From a virus, in IMG/VR virus record IMGVR_UViG_3300043409_002246, positions 1 through 64,000 of that record: a DNA stretch of 64,000 nt; one strand, written 5' to 3'. The translations under genes and the position numbers were made by a program. Shown here piece by piece: positions 37,596 to 48,300 of this stretch; position 1 is the first letter of the stretch; each line of letters opens with the position of its first letter. The notes beneath the pieces are model-generated. The model did not search any database and was not told the origin of the DNA. It worked only from the letters and a program-made list of their open reading frames with translations.

Positions 37596-39566
37596 ATGGC
37601 TATCGGCAATTTGAAAGACGGCGACCTGCGCTTCACGCGAGGGATGGACTCGATTAGCGATCCCATTACCCTCGGGGCGGAGTCATACACCTTTGCCGTG
37701 AACATGCTCAATCGCGGCGGCGCGATGCAGACCCGGCCCGGGCTGGTTCCGCGTGTTCTCCTTCCTAAAGGGAAGCTTCAAGGGCTTTCTGTCTTCCAGC
37801 CGAGGCGGGGAGTTCCGACGCTCGTGTCGTTCGTGGACGGCGTGGCGCACGCGACCAATTTCCCATACCGCGACTACCGGGTTGTCGGCGGCGCGACCAT
37901 GTCGCCGGTTGCGGACAAGGTTTTCACGGCCTCAACCACGAAAGCGGTCGAGCGCAACTTCGACAACTCGATCAAGCTCGTTGCGCCTTACTCGGTCCTG
38001 ATGGTTCAGGACGGACTGAGCGCGGCGGCATATTTCGACGGTCGCATCATGGCGCGTCCGACTGGCGATTATCGGACCCCGATGGGGACGAGCATGGCTT
38101 GGGCCGGCGCCCGGCTTTGGGTTGCCCGTCGGGAGAAGCTTTTTGCCTCCGACATCGCGGACCCGCTATCGTTCTATGAGCAGGCTTTCAACACGCTCGG
38201 CGGGCTGAGTTACTTTTTGCTCCCCGGCGCCTGCACCGGCCTCTCGCCGATTCCCGGGACGAACACGGCGGTAAAGACCCCGCTGATTGCCTTCACCAAC
38301 GACACAACGACCATGTTCCTCGCGAACATTCTCAGCCGCGACTTGTGGGCGACGACTCCAGACTTCCAAAGCCCGATGTTCGACTCGCTCGGGTGTGTGG
38401 CCCCGCGTAGCATCGTGGCGCTGAACGGGATGTTGTGGTGGTTCTCCGCTTTCGGCCAGACGCGCCTCGACGCCGCCGCTGCGTCGTATGTGTCAACCAA
38501 GATTGACTATCTGGACCGGGAGATGGCGCGGAGCGCGAAGAGTTTGTCCGGCAATCTGTCCGGCATCGCGTGTGCCGGCTTCGAGAACTTCATGCTGTCA
38601 AGCGTGCCGTTCGCGAGCAAGAAAAATGTCCATACTTGGGTTTACGACGCGAACACGATCAAGACGCTCAACGAGGAATTTCCGGCGGCTTGGGCGAGCA
38701 TCTGGACGGGCATCAACCCGGTCCAGTGGGTGTCCGTCCGCACGGACGGCAACGCGCGACTGTTCTGCGTGTCCGCCGACGCCGACGGCAACAACCGAAT
38801 TTACGAAGCCTTCACCGGCGAGCGCCGCGACGGCGGCTGCGACATCCCTTGGCGCTTCGAGAGCCGGGCCTACTCTGCCGGCGGGAGCAACCGGAAGCAT
38901 TTCCGCTTCATGGAATACGCGCTCTCGGAGATCGAGGGGCAGGTTGACATCAACATCTCGTGGGCCGGCGCGAACCGGGGCCGGTGGAAGTCCATCGCGA
39001 CGCCGACGTTCAACGCCCAAGAGGGCAACATTGACGCGACCCGGACCTACGAAGCTGACGACCAGATTTACGGACTGAAGAAACAGTCGCGCCACGCGCG
39101 CACGCAGGACGTTCGCGACATGGCTGAAGACAGCTTGACCTCCGCCGGGGTGGAGGGCGACATCTACCTTGTGGAAGTCGAGAAAGAACCGGTTGACACC
39201 GCTTTTCAAGTCGCCTTCGAGGGCTCGGGCCCTTGCGCGATCCGCGCGCTGCGCCTGTTCATGGACGCGGAGAAGGACCCGGACGGCGGGATGCAGGATA
39301 ATCTGGAAAGCGATGACCATTTTGTCAGGGTTGATGGCGGGGCGGCTAAAAGCGAAGTTGACCTGCGCGTTGATCCCGAGAGCTTTACCGCAACGGCGAC
39401 GGAAACCGCGATCATCGGGAACCTGTCGGCCACGGGCACCGCGACCATCGTGAGCACGATCAGCCAGTCGGATGCGGACAAGCGGGCCAGCCAAGTCGCG
39501 CGCCAGCGCGCGGAGAATCGCGTCCGCCGGGACAGCGAGCCTTACGTCGGGGGTAGCCTAGTATGA
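37596..39566 (+). CDS. Tail tubular protein B-like / tail nozzle
   Basis: A 656-residue protein, start MAIGNLKDGDLRFTRGMDSI. It has the repeated beta-propeller-like strand pattern of nozzle proteins: NRGGAMQTRPGLVPRVLLP near the N-terminus, SYFLLPGACTGLSPIPGTNT, WWFSAFGQTRL and FCVSADADGNNRIYEAF. 'NRGG…RPG' near the start is common in tubular B proteins of podoviruses. It would form the end of the short tail. C-terminal region is helical and basic. Confidence 0.6.
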   Translation: MAIGNLKDGDLRFTRGMDSISDPITLGAESYTFAVNMLNRGGAMQTRPGLVPRVLLPKGKLQGLSVFQPRRGVPTLVSFVDGVAHATNFPYRDYRVVGGATMSPVADKVFTASTTKAVERNFDNSIKLVAPYSVLMVQDGLSAAAYFDGRIMARPTGDYRTPMGTSMAWAGARLWVARREKLFASDIADPLSFYEQAFNTLGGLSYFLLPGACTGLSPIPGTNTAVKTPLIAFTNDTTTMFLANILSRDLWATTPDFQSPMFDSLGCVAPRSIVALNGMLWWFSAFGQTRLDAAAASYVSTKIDYLDREMARSAKSLSGNLSGIACAGFENFMLSSVPFASKKNVHTWVYDANTIKTLNEEFPAAWASIWTGINPVQWVSVRTDGNARLFCVSADADGNNRIYEAFTGERRDGGCDIPWRFESRAYSAGGSNRKHFRFMEYALSEIEGQVDINISWAGANRGRWKSIATPTFNAQEGNIDATRTYEADDQIYGLKKQSRHARTQDVRDMAEDSLTSAGVEGDIYLVEVEKEPVDTAFQVAFEGSGPCAIRALRLFMDAEKDPDGGMQDNLESDDHFVRVDGGAAKSEVDLRVDPESFTATATETAIIGNLSATGTATIVSTISQSDADKRASQVARQRAENRVRRDSEPYVGGSLV

Positions 39567-40612
39567 ACCCCTTCATCCAAGTTTTTGAAGTCCGCGAGCC
39601 CTTCGGCGCACTCTACGTGTTGCCGCCGCTCGACGTGTTGAGCGACGCGGGCGATTGTGTGTTGCCGGCCACGCCGCAGTTGACGAGCGTTTACCCCGGC
39701 TCGGTCGGCTGGTTCGTGGTTCCCGGCGCAGTCAGTTACAAGGTCGAACGCAACCTCGGCGGCACGGGCTACTCCGAAATCGGAACGGTTGAGCAACCGA
39801 CCGATCCCGAAATTACGGAACTCGTTTTTCACTCTACCTCGGTTCAGCACTTCGCTTATTACCGGGTGATCGCGGTCAACGCGTGCGGCGACAGCGCGCC
39901 GTCGGCGCCGATGGACCTGCACATTGAAGCGCAGCAAGGCTCCGGCGACTCGTCCTGCACCTTGTGGGCGGATTCCGCGTCTTCAGCTTCGTCTTCGGCA
40001 CCAGTGGATGAATCGTCCGCTCCGCGCGTTTACGACAACGACATTCTATATTTGATCGCCGGGGCTACTGAGGAACTTTGGCCCGGGCCAGTCACGGAAG
40101 GGCACAGCGAGGGCATCTGGCTCGAAGCGCGCTGCTACAACTCGCCGACCTTTGACACTTTCACTTGCAGCCCCGGGCTACTCACGCTGATTGACTTCTC
40201 CGGCAACACAGTGCTCGGCGGGCTCTCGGCGGAGAACAACTTTTTGACGAGCTTGGACTTGACGGGCAACACGGCGCTTACGGTCGTCGGGCTCGACGGA
40301 AATGATTTGACCTCCCTCGACATCTCGGGGTTGACCATCCTCAGTTCGTTGTCCGTGACTGACAATGTGGGTTTGACGGACATCACCATGACCGGCGTGG
40401 AGCATGTCTCGACGTTCGCGGGCGGCGGTTGCGCGTTCACCGAGGCCGCAGTTGACAAGATTCTCGCCGCCGCCGTCGCGGGCGCGTTAATCAGCGGGAC
40501 CATCACCCTTGACGGCGGGACCAGCGCGCCTCCTTCGGCGGCGGGCCTCGCGTCCATCGCGGACCTGACGAACGGCGTCACTAAGTTCTGGACGATCTAC
40601 GTGAACTCTTGA
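39563..40612 (+). CDS. FN3 plus leucine-rich-repeat virion protein (349 aa)
   Basis: A 349-residue protein. Residues about 30-125 are an FN3-like domain (GWFVVPGAVSYKVERNLGG, AYYRVIAVNACGDSAPS). Residues about 190-280 are leucine-rich repeats with a 20-21-residue period: LTLIDFSGNTVLGGLSAENN, LTSLDLTGNTALTVVGLDGN, LTSLDISGLTILSSLSVTDN. The C-terminus is a short beta/alpha cap. LRRs in phage fibres are unusual and suggest host-protein or glycan recognition. It overlaps the nozzle gene stop. Confidence 0.7.
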   Translation: MNPFIQVFEVREPFGALYVLPPLDVLSDAGDCVLPATPQLTSVYPGSVGWFVVPGAVSYKVERNLGGTGYSEIGTVEQPTDPEITELVFHSTSVQHFAYYRVIAVNACGDSAPSAPMDLHIEAQQGSGDSSCTLWADSASSASSSAPVDESSAPRVYDNDILYLIAGATEELWPGPVTEGHSEGIWLEARCYNSPTFDTFTCSPGLLTLIDFSGNTVLGGLSAENNFLTSLDLTGNTALTVVGLDGNDLTSLDISGLTILSSLSVTDNVGLTDITMTGVEHVSTFAGGGCAFTEAAVDKILAAAVAGALISGTITLDGGTSAPPSAAGLASIADLTNGVTKFWTIYVNS

Positions 40613-40615
40613 TTT

Positions 40616-41554
40616 ATGGCATACACCGTTACCTTTGCACCGTTGCCGACCAACTTCCGGGGAACCCCGCAGGAGTTGCTTGAAGCTTTCCTTGACCGCA
40701 TGGAGATTACCTCCGACGTGGTCGGGTTTGTCACCAGCGACTCCGCGCCGACCGCGAACGACGGCGTCTGGCTGAAGAACGGCCAGCAGATTTGGGTTTG
40801 GGACGAAGAAGTCGAGGGCGGAACGTATGTCCCGCTCGACGTGTCTGCGTCAACGCGGAACGAAATCTGGATTGGCCCGGGCACCCTTGACCCGGTGACT
40901 CCGGATACCTCGCTCTACTCGATCTGGCTGAAAATCGTTGACTCAGCAGTTGAAGGACTTTTTTACTGGAACGGCACCGCGTGGGTTTCCCAGCCGGTCG
41001 TAATTGGAGCCGGCGCGATCACTACGGACATGCTCGCCGACAACAGCGTTACTACCAACAAGATCAAGAACGGCGCCGTCACGAACATCAAGCTGGCCGG
41101 CAACATCCCTATGAGCAAGTGGGAGAAGGGCCCTGCGAACTACTACGTCAGAATGAGCACGGGCGGGACGGAAGCGCAGTGGCGCGCAGCGGATGAATTG
41201 GACGCGTTCATCGAAGAGTCGGAGTTGATTGACATAACCCCCTACACCGGGGGGGTGGTTGGAGACTACTATCCCGCGCTGTCGGTAGCTCATACCTTGG
41301 GCGTTACCCCCAAGTATGTTCAGTTTGTCATCCGCTGTAAGACGGCGGAAAAGGGCTATCTTGTCGGTGATGAAGTTTCGATTCCGCTTCAGACGTGGTC
41401 GAATGCTACTGAGCTAAAGGTGTTCATCCCCGAGAACTATACCTTTCCGATTGTCTATGACTCCAACCTCGGAGCCGGGGAGAAATGGGATGCTACCGGC
41501 ATCACCCTGTCCAAGTGGGAAGGAAAGTTTTACTACGCCAAAGGCATCGCATGA
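40616..41554 (+). CDS. Tail fibre protein, tandem paralogue 1 (312 aa)
   Basis: A 312-residue protein. The N-terminal block FRGTPQELLEAFLDRMEITS, a domain with NDGVWLKNGQQIWVWDEE and a segment ITTDMLADNSVTTNKIKNGA (a repeat known from phage fibre 'TTxKIxxGAV' units) are all shared with the next gene. The C-terminal 100 residues differ and likely form the receptor-binding tip. Confidence 0.65.
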   Translation: MAYTVTFAPLPTNFRGTPQELLEAFLDRMEITSDVVGFVTSDSAPTANDGVWLKNGQQIWVWDEEVEGGTYVPLDVSASTRNEIWIGPGTLDPVTPDTSLYSIWLKIVDSAVEGLFYWNGTAWVSQPVVIGAGAITTDMLADNSVTTNKIKNGAVTNIKLAGNIPMSKWEKGPANYYVRMSTGGTEAQWRAADELDAFIEESELIDITPYTGGVVGDYYPALSVAHTLGVTPKYVQFVIRCKTAEKGYLVGDEVSIPLQTWSNATELKVFIPENYTFPIVYDSNLGAGEKWDATGITLSKWEGKFYYAKGIA

Positions 41555-42441
41555 TTACGATTACCGCCGCACCGATTCCGACTGACTTCCGGGGCACTCC
41601 GCAGGAGTTGCTGAACGCATTTCTTGACCGGGTGGAGATTACCTCCGACACCGTTGGCTTTGTCGTCACGGACGAGCAGCCGACCGCGAACGACGGCGTC
41701 TGGCTGAAGAACGGAACGCAAATTTGGGTATGGGACGAGGACACTTCTACCTACGTCCCGCTCGACGTTTCCGCGTCAACCTCCGACGAGATTCATGTCG
41801 GCGCCACGGCGCCAGACGAAGCGGAGTTTCAAATCTGGCTGAAGGTCGTTTCGTCGGCGGTTGTTGGCCTGTTCTACTACATGGGGACCGAGCTCGGCTG
41901 GGTTGCCCAAGAAGTCGGCGTGGCCGACGGCTCGATCACGACGGCCAAGCTCGGCGACCTGAGCGTTACCACGAACAAGATCGCAAACGGCGCGGTCACG
42001 GCGGTCAAGCTCGGCGACAACATCCCTATGAGCAAGTGGGAAATCGGCGATCCACGCGCTTTCCTGCGGATGAACGCCGCCGGCACTGCCGCCGATTGGG
42101 AGACTCCTTTTTCGGTCACTACGGAACAAGTGGTCGCGATCAACTCGATTGTCGAAGTGGCTCACCTACTCGATGCAACTCCACATAGCGTGGAGTGCGT
42201 CATGGTGCTGAAGGAAGCTGACGGAAGCTCGTGGGAAGTGGGCGACGAAGTGAAGATTGAAATGTTCCGTTGGGATTCTGGCGGAGCCGATGACGAGATC
42301 ACGTATTCGTCTTTCAAGAACGAAACTACCGTGGGCTGTGTGTTTCGCGGAAACATCTTTGTTTGGGATAGGGCGACCTCGGGGAATTATCAGATTGACC
42401 CCCTGAACTGGCGGGTCAAGTTTTACATAACGAGCAGTTGA
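41551..42441 (+). CDS. Tail fibre protein, tandem paralogue 2 (296 aa)
   Basis: A 296-residue paralogue of the preceding gene, start at MITITAAPIPTDFRGTPQELL where ATG overlaps the upstream stop. It shares TANDGVWLKNGTQIWVWDED, ITTAKLGDLSVTTNKIANGA and NIPMSKWE; the C-terminal third is unrelated in sequence. The pair resembles a duplicate-and-diverge tip system. Confidence 0.65.
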   Translation: MITITAAPIPTDFRGTPQELLNAFLDRVEITSDTVGFVVTDEQPTANDGVWLKNGTQIWVWDEDTSTYVPLDVSASTSDEIHVGATAPDEAEFQIWLKVVSSAVVGLFYYMGTELGWVAQEVGVADGSITTAKLGDLSVTTNKIANGAVTAVKLGDNIPMSKWEIGDPRAFLRMNAAGTAADWETPFSVTTEQVVAINSIVEVAHLLDATPHSVECVMVLKEADGSSWEVGDEVKIEMFRWDSGGADDEITYSSFKNETTVGCVFRGNIFVWDRATSGNYQIDPLNWRVKFYITSS

Positions 42442-42466
42442 CCAAAGGGTGAAAAACAGGCATCTT
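42438..42466 (+). promoter_or_regulatory. Late promoter P8, TTGACC-N17-CATCTT
   Basis: TTGACC (42438-42443), 17 bases, CATCTT (42461-42466), ATG 9 bases later at 42476. The only late promoter with a changed -35. Confidence 0.75.
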
Positions 42467-42475
42467 AAGTGAGGG

Positions 42476-42967
42476 ATGAACGATCTTGTAATCACGACGC
42501 CAAACGGTTCCGCGTTAGCGGTGCCGGATCGCATGTCGCGGGCGGAGGTCGTGGCCTTCGGGCGGGCGAGCGAGAATTACATGGCCATCGCGAAGCTCAC
42601 GCGGCAGATGCGCGCGGAGGTTCCGCTAAAGGACCAGCCGGAGTGCCCGGTCACGCATACTTTCAATGGGAAGATGTATATTCGCGAGTGCCGGGTGCCG
42701 AAGGGCTCGCGGGTGATTTCCCGGATTCACCGGACACGGCACCTGTTCGTGCTCTCGCAGGGAGCGGCGGTCGTGTGGACGGAACACGCTGGGGTGGAGA
42801 TTCTGGTCGCGCCGCATATCGGCATAACTCCCCCGGGGACGCTTCGGGTTTTGCAGGCATTGGAAGACACGGTCTGGACGACTTTTCACAACACGGAAAA
42901 GACCAGCGTGGCGGAGGTCATGGACGAGATCGTCATTGACCCCGAGGAATTACTTTTGGAGAACTGA
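42476..42967 (+). CDS. Hypothetical protein before the internal-virion genes (163 aa)
   Basis: A 163-residue protein (MNDLVITTPNGSALAVPDRMS...). After a helical N-terminus it has a cupin-like series of strands (MYIRECRVPKGSRVISRIHRT, FVLSQGAAVVWTEHAGVEIL, GTLRVLQALEDTVWTTFHNT). His residues sit in the strands as in small double-stranded beta-helix domains. In several podoviruses a cupin-like protein lies before the ejection proteins. Role unknown. Confidence 0.6.
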   Translation: MNDLVITTPNGSALAVPDRMSRAEVVAFGRASENYMAIAKLTRQMRAEVPLKDQPECPVTHTFNGKMYIRECRVPKGSRVISRIHRTRHLFVLSQGAAVVWTEHAGVEILVAPHIGITPPGTLRVLQALEDTVWTTFHNTEKTSVAEVMDEIVIDPEELLLEN

Positions 42968-42970
42968 ACT

Positions 42971-43909
42971 ATGTCAATTATCGCCATCGCAGTCGTCGGA
43001 ACAGTCGCCGCCGTCGGAGCCGCCGCCGCTAAAGGAGCCGCCGCCAACAAAGCCGCCAAGGCCATGCAGAAGGGTTGGAACGCGACCGAGCCGCTTGATC
43101 TTGACGAGATGCAGGAAGTCGGCAAAGCCGCCGACCTGCAAAAGTATCAGGACCAGTTCGCGGCCCAGCGCAAATACGATCCAGTGCTCGGGGCGATGCG
43201 CTCACAGGGCTCGGAGAATTTTCTGGCGCAACTGCAATACGACAAAACCGGGCAGGGCGTCGGCGACAAGGCGACGCGCGAAGTGTCGAAACTGATTGAA
43301 GATGCGAAGGCCGGGCAGCAGAGCGCGATTGATACTTTGATGACGAAGGCGCAGGAAGAACTCGACGCGGGTGCAACGTTGCCCCCGGAGTTTCAAGCGG
43401 AACTCGTCAAGGCCGGCCTCGAAGGCGCCGGCACGGGCGGTCTAGGAATTGAAGGTCGCGGAGCATCTGGAACCGGAGTCCGCACCTTGCTTGGCTCGGC
43501 TGGCTTGCAGTTGAAACAGCAGCGCGAGAAGAATGCCATCGGCATGTTCGGCGCGGCGGACGACATCCGCGCGGGACGCATGAAGGCGCTCGCGGGGGTA
43601 GCGGAGCTTGACAATAACGTCCGAAGCGGCAAGTTCGCCCGGGCCGGCGGGGCAATCGGCGTCGGCAACGCGGCCATGCCGTCGGTTGGTATGAGCGGCG
43701 CGACCGCGATGGCGTTGACGAGTGCAAACAACGATTTTGAGAACACGCGCAAGCTCGGCAAGGCCGGGGTTGAAGCGGCCCGGCTGAAAGCGCAAGGCGA
43801 CATGTGGGCGAGCATCATCGGCAGCGTGGGCTCCGGCATGACCGGCGCGGTGGGCGGGAGCTACGGCGGGATTATGACCAAGGCCGCTTACGACCGCCAA
43901 GGGGCATAA
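42971..43909 (+). CDS. Internal virion protein, gp14-like position (312 aa)
   Basis: A 312-residue Ala/Gly-rich protein. It begins with a hydrophobic helix (IIAIAVVGTVAAVGAAAAKG), followed by helical repeats, and ends in a second Gly-rich, weakly hydrophobic region (WASIIGSVGSGMTGAVGGSYGGIM). Size, composition and position before two further ejection-type genes resemble T7 gp14, which is ejected and forms a channel in the outer membrane. Direct homology is not visible. Confidence 0.6.
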   Translation: MSIIAIAVVGTVAAVGAAAAKGAAANKAAKAMQKGWNATEPLDLDEMQEVGKAADLQKYQDQFAAQRKYDPVLGAMRSQGSENFLAQLQYDKTGQGVGDKATREVSKLIEDAKAGQQSAIDTLMTKAQEELDAGATLPPEFQAELVKAGLEGAGTGGLGIEGRGASGTGVRTLLGSAGLQLKQQREKNAIGMFGAADDIRAGRMKALAGVAELDNNVRSGKFARAGGAIGVGNAAMPSVGMSGATAMALTSANNDFENTRKLGKAGVEAARLKAQGDMWASIIGSVGSGMTGAVGGSYGGIMTKAAYDRQGA

Positions 43910-43924
43910 CAGACACCAGAATTT

Positions 43925-45280
43925 ATGAGCGAATCACTACCGTCCAGTCGGAGCGAGGTCCAGTTCAACGTCCCGGTCAACCGGCTGCAACAGCCGGACA
44001 TGCCGGTGCTGACGGGCATGGCTGACGCTTTTCAACGCGGCGCGCTCGACGTGCAGACTCTTTTCAAGTCGGCCTCGATGGGGAGCGACCTCAAACGGCA
44101 GAAGGCGGAAGACGAAGTGCGCGTGACGAAAGCCAAGAGCGAGCTTGAGTCTGCCCCGGCTGAACAGGCAGTCCGGATTGCTAAACTAGAGTCGGAGCTT
44201 GCCGACATAAAGAACAAGGAGTTGAATCGGCCCAAAGTAGAGGCTTTCAAGTCGGCGGAGGCGGACATCGCGATTGCAAACCAGACGGCTAGAAAGCTGG
44301 CGGCGGCTAATTTCAGTAACGGCGTAGAGCCAGATGCCCTGACGTTAGTTCAAGCTTGGGAGTCAAACTTCAAGAACGAGGCCATCCCCTACCGCGCCGA
44401 GCAGGGTCAGCGGGAATTTCTCGACTACAATAAGATGCGGGAACGTCTTGCACCGATTCAAAAACGCGACGCCGAACAGGCGGCGCAGGGGCCCGCGTCC
44501 GCGCTGAATACCGCCAGCAACATCAAACAAGCTGCGGAAAGCGGGCGACCTCTATATCACGCGGACGGGAAGGCAAAGACTACCTTTGAATTGGACTCTG
44601 ACCGGGTCAAGGATTTCGCGGCTCTGCGGGATACCGGGACGCCCTTGACGGAGCGCCAAAAGATAGACCAGAGAGATGTTCTGGATCGCAACCTTCAGCT
44701 TCTCGCGGACATGGAGCAGGCTTCTACCATCATCGCAAAGGATACCGCGACCGGCCCGTTCATAGGGACCCTACCCGGTCAGGCGGCAGCATGGGCGCTG
44801 GCCGCGACGCGGATTGACCCGACCATTCGGGACGACCAAAAGAAATTGACGATGTTCGCCAACTGGAAGGTTGCGGAAGGGACCCAGCTTTTGAAGGGCG
44901 CCCTGTCTGAGAAGGAATTGAAGTTCATTGAGCAGACGGTCCCCGAGCTTTCTTCCAGCAAATTAGTGTGGGAACAATATCTGGCTCCGAGGATCAAGAT
45001 GCTCAAAGCCGCCAATGACCGAATGGTGCGGGGCGGTAAAGTCCCGGCGCCGGGCGAGGCAGATTTGACTGACGGTTTGGAGAGCCTACCGATGGCTACT
45101 CAACCTTCCTCCAATGTGGGAGTTCCCTCTTCCCGCCCGCCTTCGCCGATTCCAGACGGACAGCCGGGGTCAACCAAAGAGAACCCGGCTAAGGCTGCTT
45201 CCGCAGATGAATACGCGAAGCTCGCGCACGGGGCGTGGTATTGGAACGCCAAGCACAAAATGTCACTCCAAAAACCTTGA
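43925..45280 (+). CDS. Internal virion protein, gp15-like position (451 aa)
   Basis: A 451-residue mostly helical protein (MSESLPSSRSEVQFNVPVNR...) with coiled-coil segments (RVTKAKSELESAPAEQAVRI, KLESELADIKNKEL). No membrane segment or enzyme motif. Position between gp14-like and the giant gene fits the second ejection protein of T7-like cores. The C-terminal 80 residues are Pro/Ser-rich and disordered. The stop directly abuts the P9 -35 box. Confidence 0.55.
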   Translation: MSESLPSSRSEVQFNVPVNRLQQPDMPVLTGMADAFQRGALDVQTLFKSASMGSDLKRQKAEDEVRVTKAKSELESAPAEQAVRIAKLESELADIKNKELNRPKVEAFKSAEADIAIANQTARKLAAANFSNGVEPDALTLVQAWESNFKNEAIPYRAEQGQREFLDYNKMRERLAPIQKRDAEQAAQGPASALNTASNIKQAAESGRPLYHADGKAKTTFELDSDRVKDFAALRDTGTPLTERQKIDQRDVLDRNLQLLADMEQASTIIAKDTATGPFIGTLPGQAAAWALAATRIDPTIRDDQKKLTMFANWKVAEGTQLLKGALSEKELKFIEQTVPELSSSKLVWEQYLAPRIKMLKAANDRMVRGGKVPAPGEADLTDGLESLPMATQPSSNVGVPSSRPPSPIPDGQPGSTKENPAKAASADEYAKLAHGAWYWNAKHKMSLQKP

Positions 45281-45309
45281 TTGACAAACGGGGTCAAACG
45301 GGGCATCTT
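45281..45309 (+). promoter_or_regulatory. Late promoter P9 (giant gene), TTGACA-N17-CATCTT
   Basis: TTGACA (45281-45286), 17 bases, CATCTT (45304-45309), 9 bases to the ATG at 45319. No Shine-Dalgarno sequence in the gap. It gives the 3301-codon gene its own transcript. Confidence 0.85.
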
Positions 45310-45318
45310 AATTCAGAC

Positions 45319-48300
45319 ATGTCTTCACTGATTGATACTAATCGGATCGCCGATCCGGCACCTGAACCTCTGTCCATGAACATCCCCGACCCGGGACTGG
45401 CGCCGCTTCCGGCTCCGCCTGCCGGCGGATTCCAGATGTTGCCCCTGCCGGTTGCGCCCGTGGCGCCGGTTGCGCCCGCCGAGCCGTGGAGTCCGCCTGA
45501 CGAAATTTCGGGACTTCCCGGGACGGAGTCGTGGAGTCCGCCTGACGAAATCTCGGGGATAGAGTCCGCCGAGCAGTGGAGCCCTCCCGAGGCAGATGTT
45601 GCTCTCGAAAAGATTCGTTCTTATTCCCCGGAGAAACTCGCGGAGATGGCAGAGCCGGAGCGACAGGCACTTTGGGCGGAGGTTCGGGATTTCGCGCCGC
45701 CGGACGATCTGAAGAAACTGGCAGACGCTTCTGCGAAACACCGCGCCATCGGGCTAACCCCCAAGATCGTCGCTGAAGGCGTCGCCGGGACGCTCGGCAC
45801 TTTGTGGAAAATGGGAACCAGTCTGGTGCAGGCCGGTTGGTCGGCTACCCACCTTCCCGGTCCTTCCGACATCAAGAAGATTCTCAAAGCTACCTCGAAA
45901 GATGAAGCCTTGAAAATCTTGGCCGACGTTAGCACCCGCTCTGACGCGGAACTCGTGTCGGGGTTGTCCACTGCCAGCGCCAACGCGGTTATCCTCGCCC
46001 GGGATGCGATTCGCGAGATTGTGAATTTTGAGCCCCCGGTAGGTAAGGCCCTCGGCATCCCCGGGACCCGGGACATCCTGAGCGCCGTGACGGGAACCGA
46101 CCTTACAAAGCGCCTCGGAGCCGACGTTTCCGACCCTGAGAATTTTCTCGAACCGGAGGACAACGTAAAGCGTTTTCTGAACGATTTCGACGCCGCTGAC
46201 GCGGTGAATAAAACCGCCGAGGGCCAGTCGGTGTTCTCCGAGTGGCTCGGGATGGATGCCGCAGAACTGAAGAAGCAGGACATCGAGATCAACCCCGAGG
46301 CCATCGAAGGCTTCGGAGTCGCGCTCGACATTACGAATTTGGTCCCGGCCTTGGGAGCGTTAAAGTCGCTCAAGGTCGTAAAGCTGGCGGGGGTTGGAAA
46401 CGCCGCCGCGCGGTCGGCGCTGGTTGACGAAGCCGGAAAAGTCTATCTCACCACGGCGAAAGAAGGAACCGCGCTTTTCATGGCGCAAAGGCTCGCGCAA
46501 AAGGCAGCAGCGGGAGTTGCCGCTGTCGGTGACGCGGCTGCTAAGTTCGGTAAGCGAGCCTTCCAAAGCAAGACCGTCGGGGCAGGCGCCTTTGGAGCGT
46601 TAGCGGCAGGTCATGCCGCCACGGCGGGTAAAGCGGCGGCGCTTGCCGGCGGAACCATGTTGTCGGGCAAGGCCGTCGCGGGCATCGCCCGGATGGCCGG
46701 CAGTCAAACCGCCATAAATTTTGCAACCGACGTGGGAGTCTCCGCGCTCAAGGGAGCCAAAGGCGGGTTACTGTTCGGCTTGCCGCTGGCGGCGCTGACG
46801 GATGACCCGGAGAAGCAAGTTGCAATGGCGACTATCGCGCCGGCAATCGGCGGAGTAATCGGCGGAGCGATGGGCGGAGCTACCGGCATCAAACGCGCGG
46901 CGCTGGCCAAGACGGAGGCCATCAACCGGACGATTCTCAAGAACGCGGAGCAACTCGGAGACGTTGATCCGGCACAGCCGCACGATCTCGCGGTCGAAGG
47001 CCATGAAGCGGTCGAGGCCATGCACCGGGAGAATCAGTCCAAGATCGCGGACGACAACAGTCGCAACCGGGTGAACATCGTCCGGCGGCTTGCTGAAAAA
47101 TTGGGACGGCCAATGTATGTCGTCACTCCCGATCAGTTTGCCGCTCTTGGAGTCCGGGCAGCTTCGGGCGTGGCTGACCATCCAATCAACGGCAAGCCGG
47201 CCATGTTGGTCAAGCTCAATCCCGACGGAAGTCTCCCCGCGCTCGGTCACGAATTGGCTCACCCGGTCCTCGATTCTTTTAAGGCGGAGAATGCCCCCGA
47301 AGGCATGGCCCCGGAGATGGTTGCTCTGCGCCAACGGCTGCACGATGAATTGATGGCGTCCTTCAGGAAGCGCAAGGTTGGCGCGATGGAGGCGGACATG
47401 AACTCGACGCTTGTCAAGGCCGTCAAGGCGGCGCAAGTTGCCCTCGCTGAGAGGCCCGAGAGCGCGCGGCTTCAAATCAAGTTGGCCGAGGCGCAGGCCG
47501 CTCTCCAAAAGGAAGGCATCAACCTCGGTCAAGGTGCCGAAGAACTGGCTGCTGAAGCTCTCACCGTCGTAATGGAAGGCCGGGGGCTCACCGGCGACGT
47601 GAAGTTCACTCCGGAAAACGCCAGCGCGGCTAACCGTCTATTTTTGTCGTTGCTCGAAAGTCTCGGGTTGGTCAACGATCAGGTGCTCGCGCGCTTGCCC
47701 GAGGGAATGGATCGCAAGTCGAACGTATCGCCGGGCCAAGAGGTCGAGCACACGCAACGCTCGATTCGCGCCGCGCAGGCGCTTTGGGATAATTTTCACG
47801 ACAACCCGCTAATCAAAGAGGCGCTGGCCGACGCGGGCGGAACCCCCGAAGCACCCGCAGCGCCCGACGCTCCGGTCGCTCCCGTGGTGCCGGACAATGC
47901 GGCAGCAATCGCCGCGCGGCTCGCCGAACTGAAGAAGTCCGGCACGCACACCCTCGCGCAGAAGCTTCTCGACAAATTCAATCGCGGTGAAGTGCTGACG
48001 CCGGACGAGCAAGCCAACTTTGACACGTTTTTCGGCAAGCTCAATCTCGGCAAGCCGGCTCAACCGGTGATCGCTCCCGTGGCTCCCCAGCCGATTCCTC
48101 CGGTAATCCGGGGAGTGAAGCCTACCCCTCCGTTTAACCCGGGCAGCAAAGAACTCAACGGGCTCAACATGCCCCTCGGGACCGATGTTCCCGTAAATCC
48201 CGTGACACCCGGGGCGCCTCCGGTAATTGAAGCGCCCAGCCGGCGGGGGCAGACCTCCGCAGATTTTAACAACCCCGCGCGGGACGCGGCAGACGCGGCG

